Positions 62,208 through 64,000 of a DNA stretch of 64,000 nucleotides are shown here, piece by piece; the first letter of the stretch is position 1, and every line of letters starts with the position of its first letter. A program made the translations under genes and the position numbers. Origin of the DNA: Cenococcum geophilum 1.58 (lineage: Eukaryota > Ascomycota > Dothideomycetes > Gloniales > Gloniaceae); NCBI GenBank assembly GCA_001692895.1, contig KV748213.1, positions 248,001 to 312,000 of the forward strand. The letters are read 5' to 3'. The notes beneath the pieces were generated by a model, which was not told the origin of the DNA, did not search any database, and saw only the letters and a list, made by a program, of their open reading frames with translations.

Positions 62208-62533
62208 TATAACCCTCTCTTTTATCCTCTATCCTGCCGTACCCTATACTTATATTCCCACTTCTAGTTATTTATTCCGTCTACTATAGGTCTTAGATAA
62301 TAATCTCCAAAAGTGTTATTAACTTATCTTAGTAATAGTAATACCTGCGCGTACGTCGCTAGTAGTTCCGTGCTTAATTTCCGCACCTATTAGTAACTTA
62401 ACGGCTTCTAATAATAGTAACTTAATAGTTTTCAGTGGCTACAGCACGTTCCTATACGTCTCCTATGTATATAGCGCTGGACTTTTAATCTAAAGAGCTT
62501 ACCGTCGTCCCTATATAGAATGCCATAAAATAT

Positions 62534-62808
62534 ATAGGAGGGTACAACCTCTCTAAGATAGGAAAGTAACAGTGCTATCTGTCTATCTATCAGTCAGTTA
62601 GTTAGTCGGTTAGTTAGTTGTAATTAGTTAGTAGAATAGGCAGTAAGAAAGAAAGAAAAGAGTATATTATATGTCTGTCGTGCCTATCTAAGTTATTAAA
62701 AACTCTAAGGGCTCTAGACCGATCTATATAACTTATATAAGGCCTAGGCTCTCCCAAAGCTATGCCTAATTTAGATGTTAAATCTAGGGGCCAAATTACA
62801 CCACTATA
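62534..62808 (-). repeat. LTR (5' LTR of the minus-strand element)
   Basis: 275 bases, a direct repeat of 52161-52435; it begins ATAGGAGGGTACAACC and ends CACCACTATA, followed by the duplicated CTATT. Confidence 0.92.
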
Positions 62809-62813
62809 CTATT
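62809..62813 (+). repeat. 5-base target-site duplication (right), CTATT
   Basis: Identical to 52156-52160. Confidence 0.8.
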
Positions 62814-64000
62814 CCTTGTTATATAGCTCTACCGGCTCTATTTTAAACCGTACCTAAATTAACTAACTAGCTTCTTTTAACTCTTCTCTAAGTAGTTATA
62901 ATATTATACTTAAAGCGTCTATAACACCATCTCCCTCCTCTTTATCTTCGTCCTTAAGGATTCTAAATATCTCTAAGTTATTTACTAGAGGTATAATATC
63001 CGTCTAATTAATTTAGTTAATATTATTACTTACTATACCTAAAGCAATTTCTTCTTCCTTAACTGCTTGTTATACTTATACTATTACTATAATATTATTT
63101 CTTAGTAAGATTATACCGTCTCTATATTCTTATTGTTTAAAAAAGGGGTTAGTTTATATTATATTAGCGAACCTATCTTCGCGATAACCGTCCTCTTACT
63201 TAAAGTACACTAAAGCGAATATTTATTCGTCCTATAATATTTACTCTATCTCTAATGCTAAATATATACAACCTATTACTCTTAATAGTCGTCTAGTTCC
63301 CTAATTAATTTATTTTAAAGTTTTATATTTAATCTGCTGCTATATAGCTAGATAATAAACTATCTATTACTTTAGCGGAATTATACCATTCTTAGGACGC
63401 TAAATAGGAGGCTGCTAATACTTAGCAACGGGCCCTTAAGTCTTATCTTACGACGTCTACTTAACTAATCCGTCTTAAGAAGGTGCGTAAAAAGGGTTGT
63501 TTTAAGAAGTAGAAACTTATAAAATAGGGTCTATAGGAACTTAGTAATAAAAAAACAGATTTTCTTTTAATAGAGAGGGAAATAGATCTAAGTAGCTTAG
63601 TAACTACTCCTCTTAGGTCCCCCTTAGGTAACTTATTCTTTAGTAATCCTTCTTTATTAATACTACCTAACCTAATTTCTTCTAATACTCCTGTACCTTT
63701 CCTATAGCGTTTTTTAAATTCTCTAGTAGTTCCTAGGTAGTCTTAGTGTAGCCTATCCACTTTACTTTATACTATATTTTATTGTTAATATCCTTATAGC
63801 TATTACGGACGCTTTAAGTACGATATTACAACTACTTAGAGAAGAGACAAAAGAAGCTAGTTGGTTAATATAAGCACGGTCTAGGATGGAGCCGATAGAA
63901 CTATGTAACGAGGAATAGTAACCAAGATTACATAATGTGCTATATATTAAACAAGAGGAACGAGAGGAACTTACGTACCTTACGTATAAGACGTATATTA
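62814..64000 (-). pseudogene. Unidentified degraded coding sequence
   Basis: TpA-rich RIP-mutated DNA. Read on the minus strand, a frame from about 63400 to 62815 has few stops and coding-like content: PKNGIIPLK, IVYYLAI.QQIKYKTLK, RRLLRVIGCIYLALEIE, EDGYREDRFANII, then an acidic stretch ending FKIEPVELYNKE. I do not recognise the family; a gag or transposon accessory protein is likely. The large Gypsy element is inserted immediately to its left. It continues beyond the window edge. Confidence 0.4.

Larger units (their letters stand above)
52161..62808 (-). mobile_element. Complete Ty3/Gypsy LTR retrotransposon, 10,648 bases
   Basis: Two LTRs of 275 bases each (52161-52435 and 62534-62808) flank a minus-strand coding interior, and the whole is bracketed by CTATT duplications. 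The order on the minus strand is: 5' LTR (right), gag-like frame from 62207, pol (about 59600-55600), a 43-base palindrome, a third reading frame of about 1000 codons (about 55500-52450), then the 3' LTR (left). All frames carry RIP-type stops. The two LTRs differ at many sites, almost all C/T or G/A, so divergence here reflects RIP and not age. Confidence 0.9.

Overview
The window comes from a filamentous ascomycete (Pezizomycotina), although no species can be named. The evidence is single-copy fungal genes with short (about 50-150 base) GT-AG introns, several recognisable orthologues (HUL4, REI1, a YMR099C-type mutarotase, RIF1, RIC8, IKS1), and transposons carrying a repeat-induced point mutation (RIP) signature. 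CpA and TpG are depleted, TpA is greatly enriched, and reading frames are broken by TAG/TAA at former Gln and Trp codons. The sequence contains N runs near 2417, 19201-19248 and 47280-47300, so it is a draft.

Layout. 1-460 is a RIP-degraded hAT transposon end. 0.5-3.2 kb is gene-poor: it holds a solo LTR with a 5-base target duplication inside a 22-base tandem array, followed by three consecutive inverted-repeat hairpins. 3.3-31.4 kb is a normal gene-rich block: a 2EXR/F-box-like protein (-), a multipass membrane protein (+), the HUL4-type HECT ubiquitin ligase (-), REI1 (+), glucose-6-phosphate 1-epimerase (-), RIF1 (-), RIC8 (+) and an IKS1-type kinase (+). 31.4-36.9 kb is a transition zone with decayed gene pieces, a second solo LTR of the same family as the first, and three secretion-type genes, one of them broken.

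37.3-64 kb is a continuous nest of RIP-mutated transposons: a 2.4 kb hAT element with intact 8-base target duplications; a minus-strand Ty3/Gypsy pol fragment carrying an un-RIPped 180-base insertion; a Tad1-like LINE cut off in its endonuclease; a plus-strand Ty3/Gypsy element; and a complete 10.65 kb minus-strand Ty3/Gypsy element with two 275-base LTRs and a 5-base target duplication. This last element carries a third, non-canonical reading frame of about 1000 codons between pol and the 3' LTR. The frame has an HxD...H-like pattern reminiscent of Fe(II)/2-oxoglutarate dioxygenases and is the best candidate here for something undescribed.

The conserved genes are unrelated housekeeping functions (60S maturation, ubiquitination, sugar phosphate anomerisation, replication timing/telomeres, G-alpha chaperoning, signalling) and form no pathway cluster. 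The overall picture is a two-compartment genome: a GC-balanced core abutting a RIP-mutated repeat block, with secreted-protein genes at the border.
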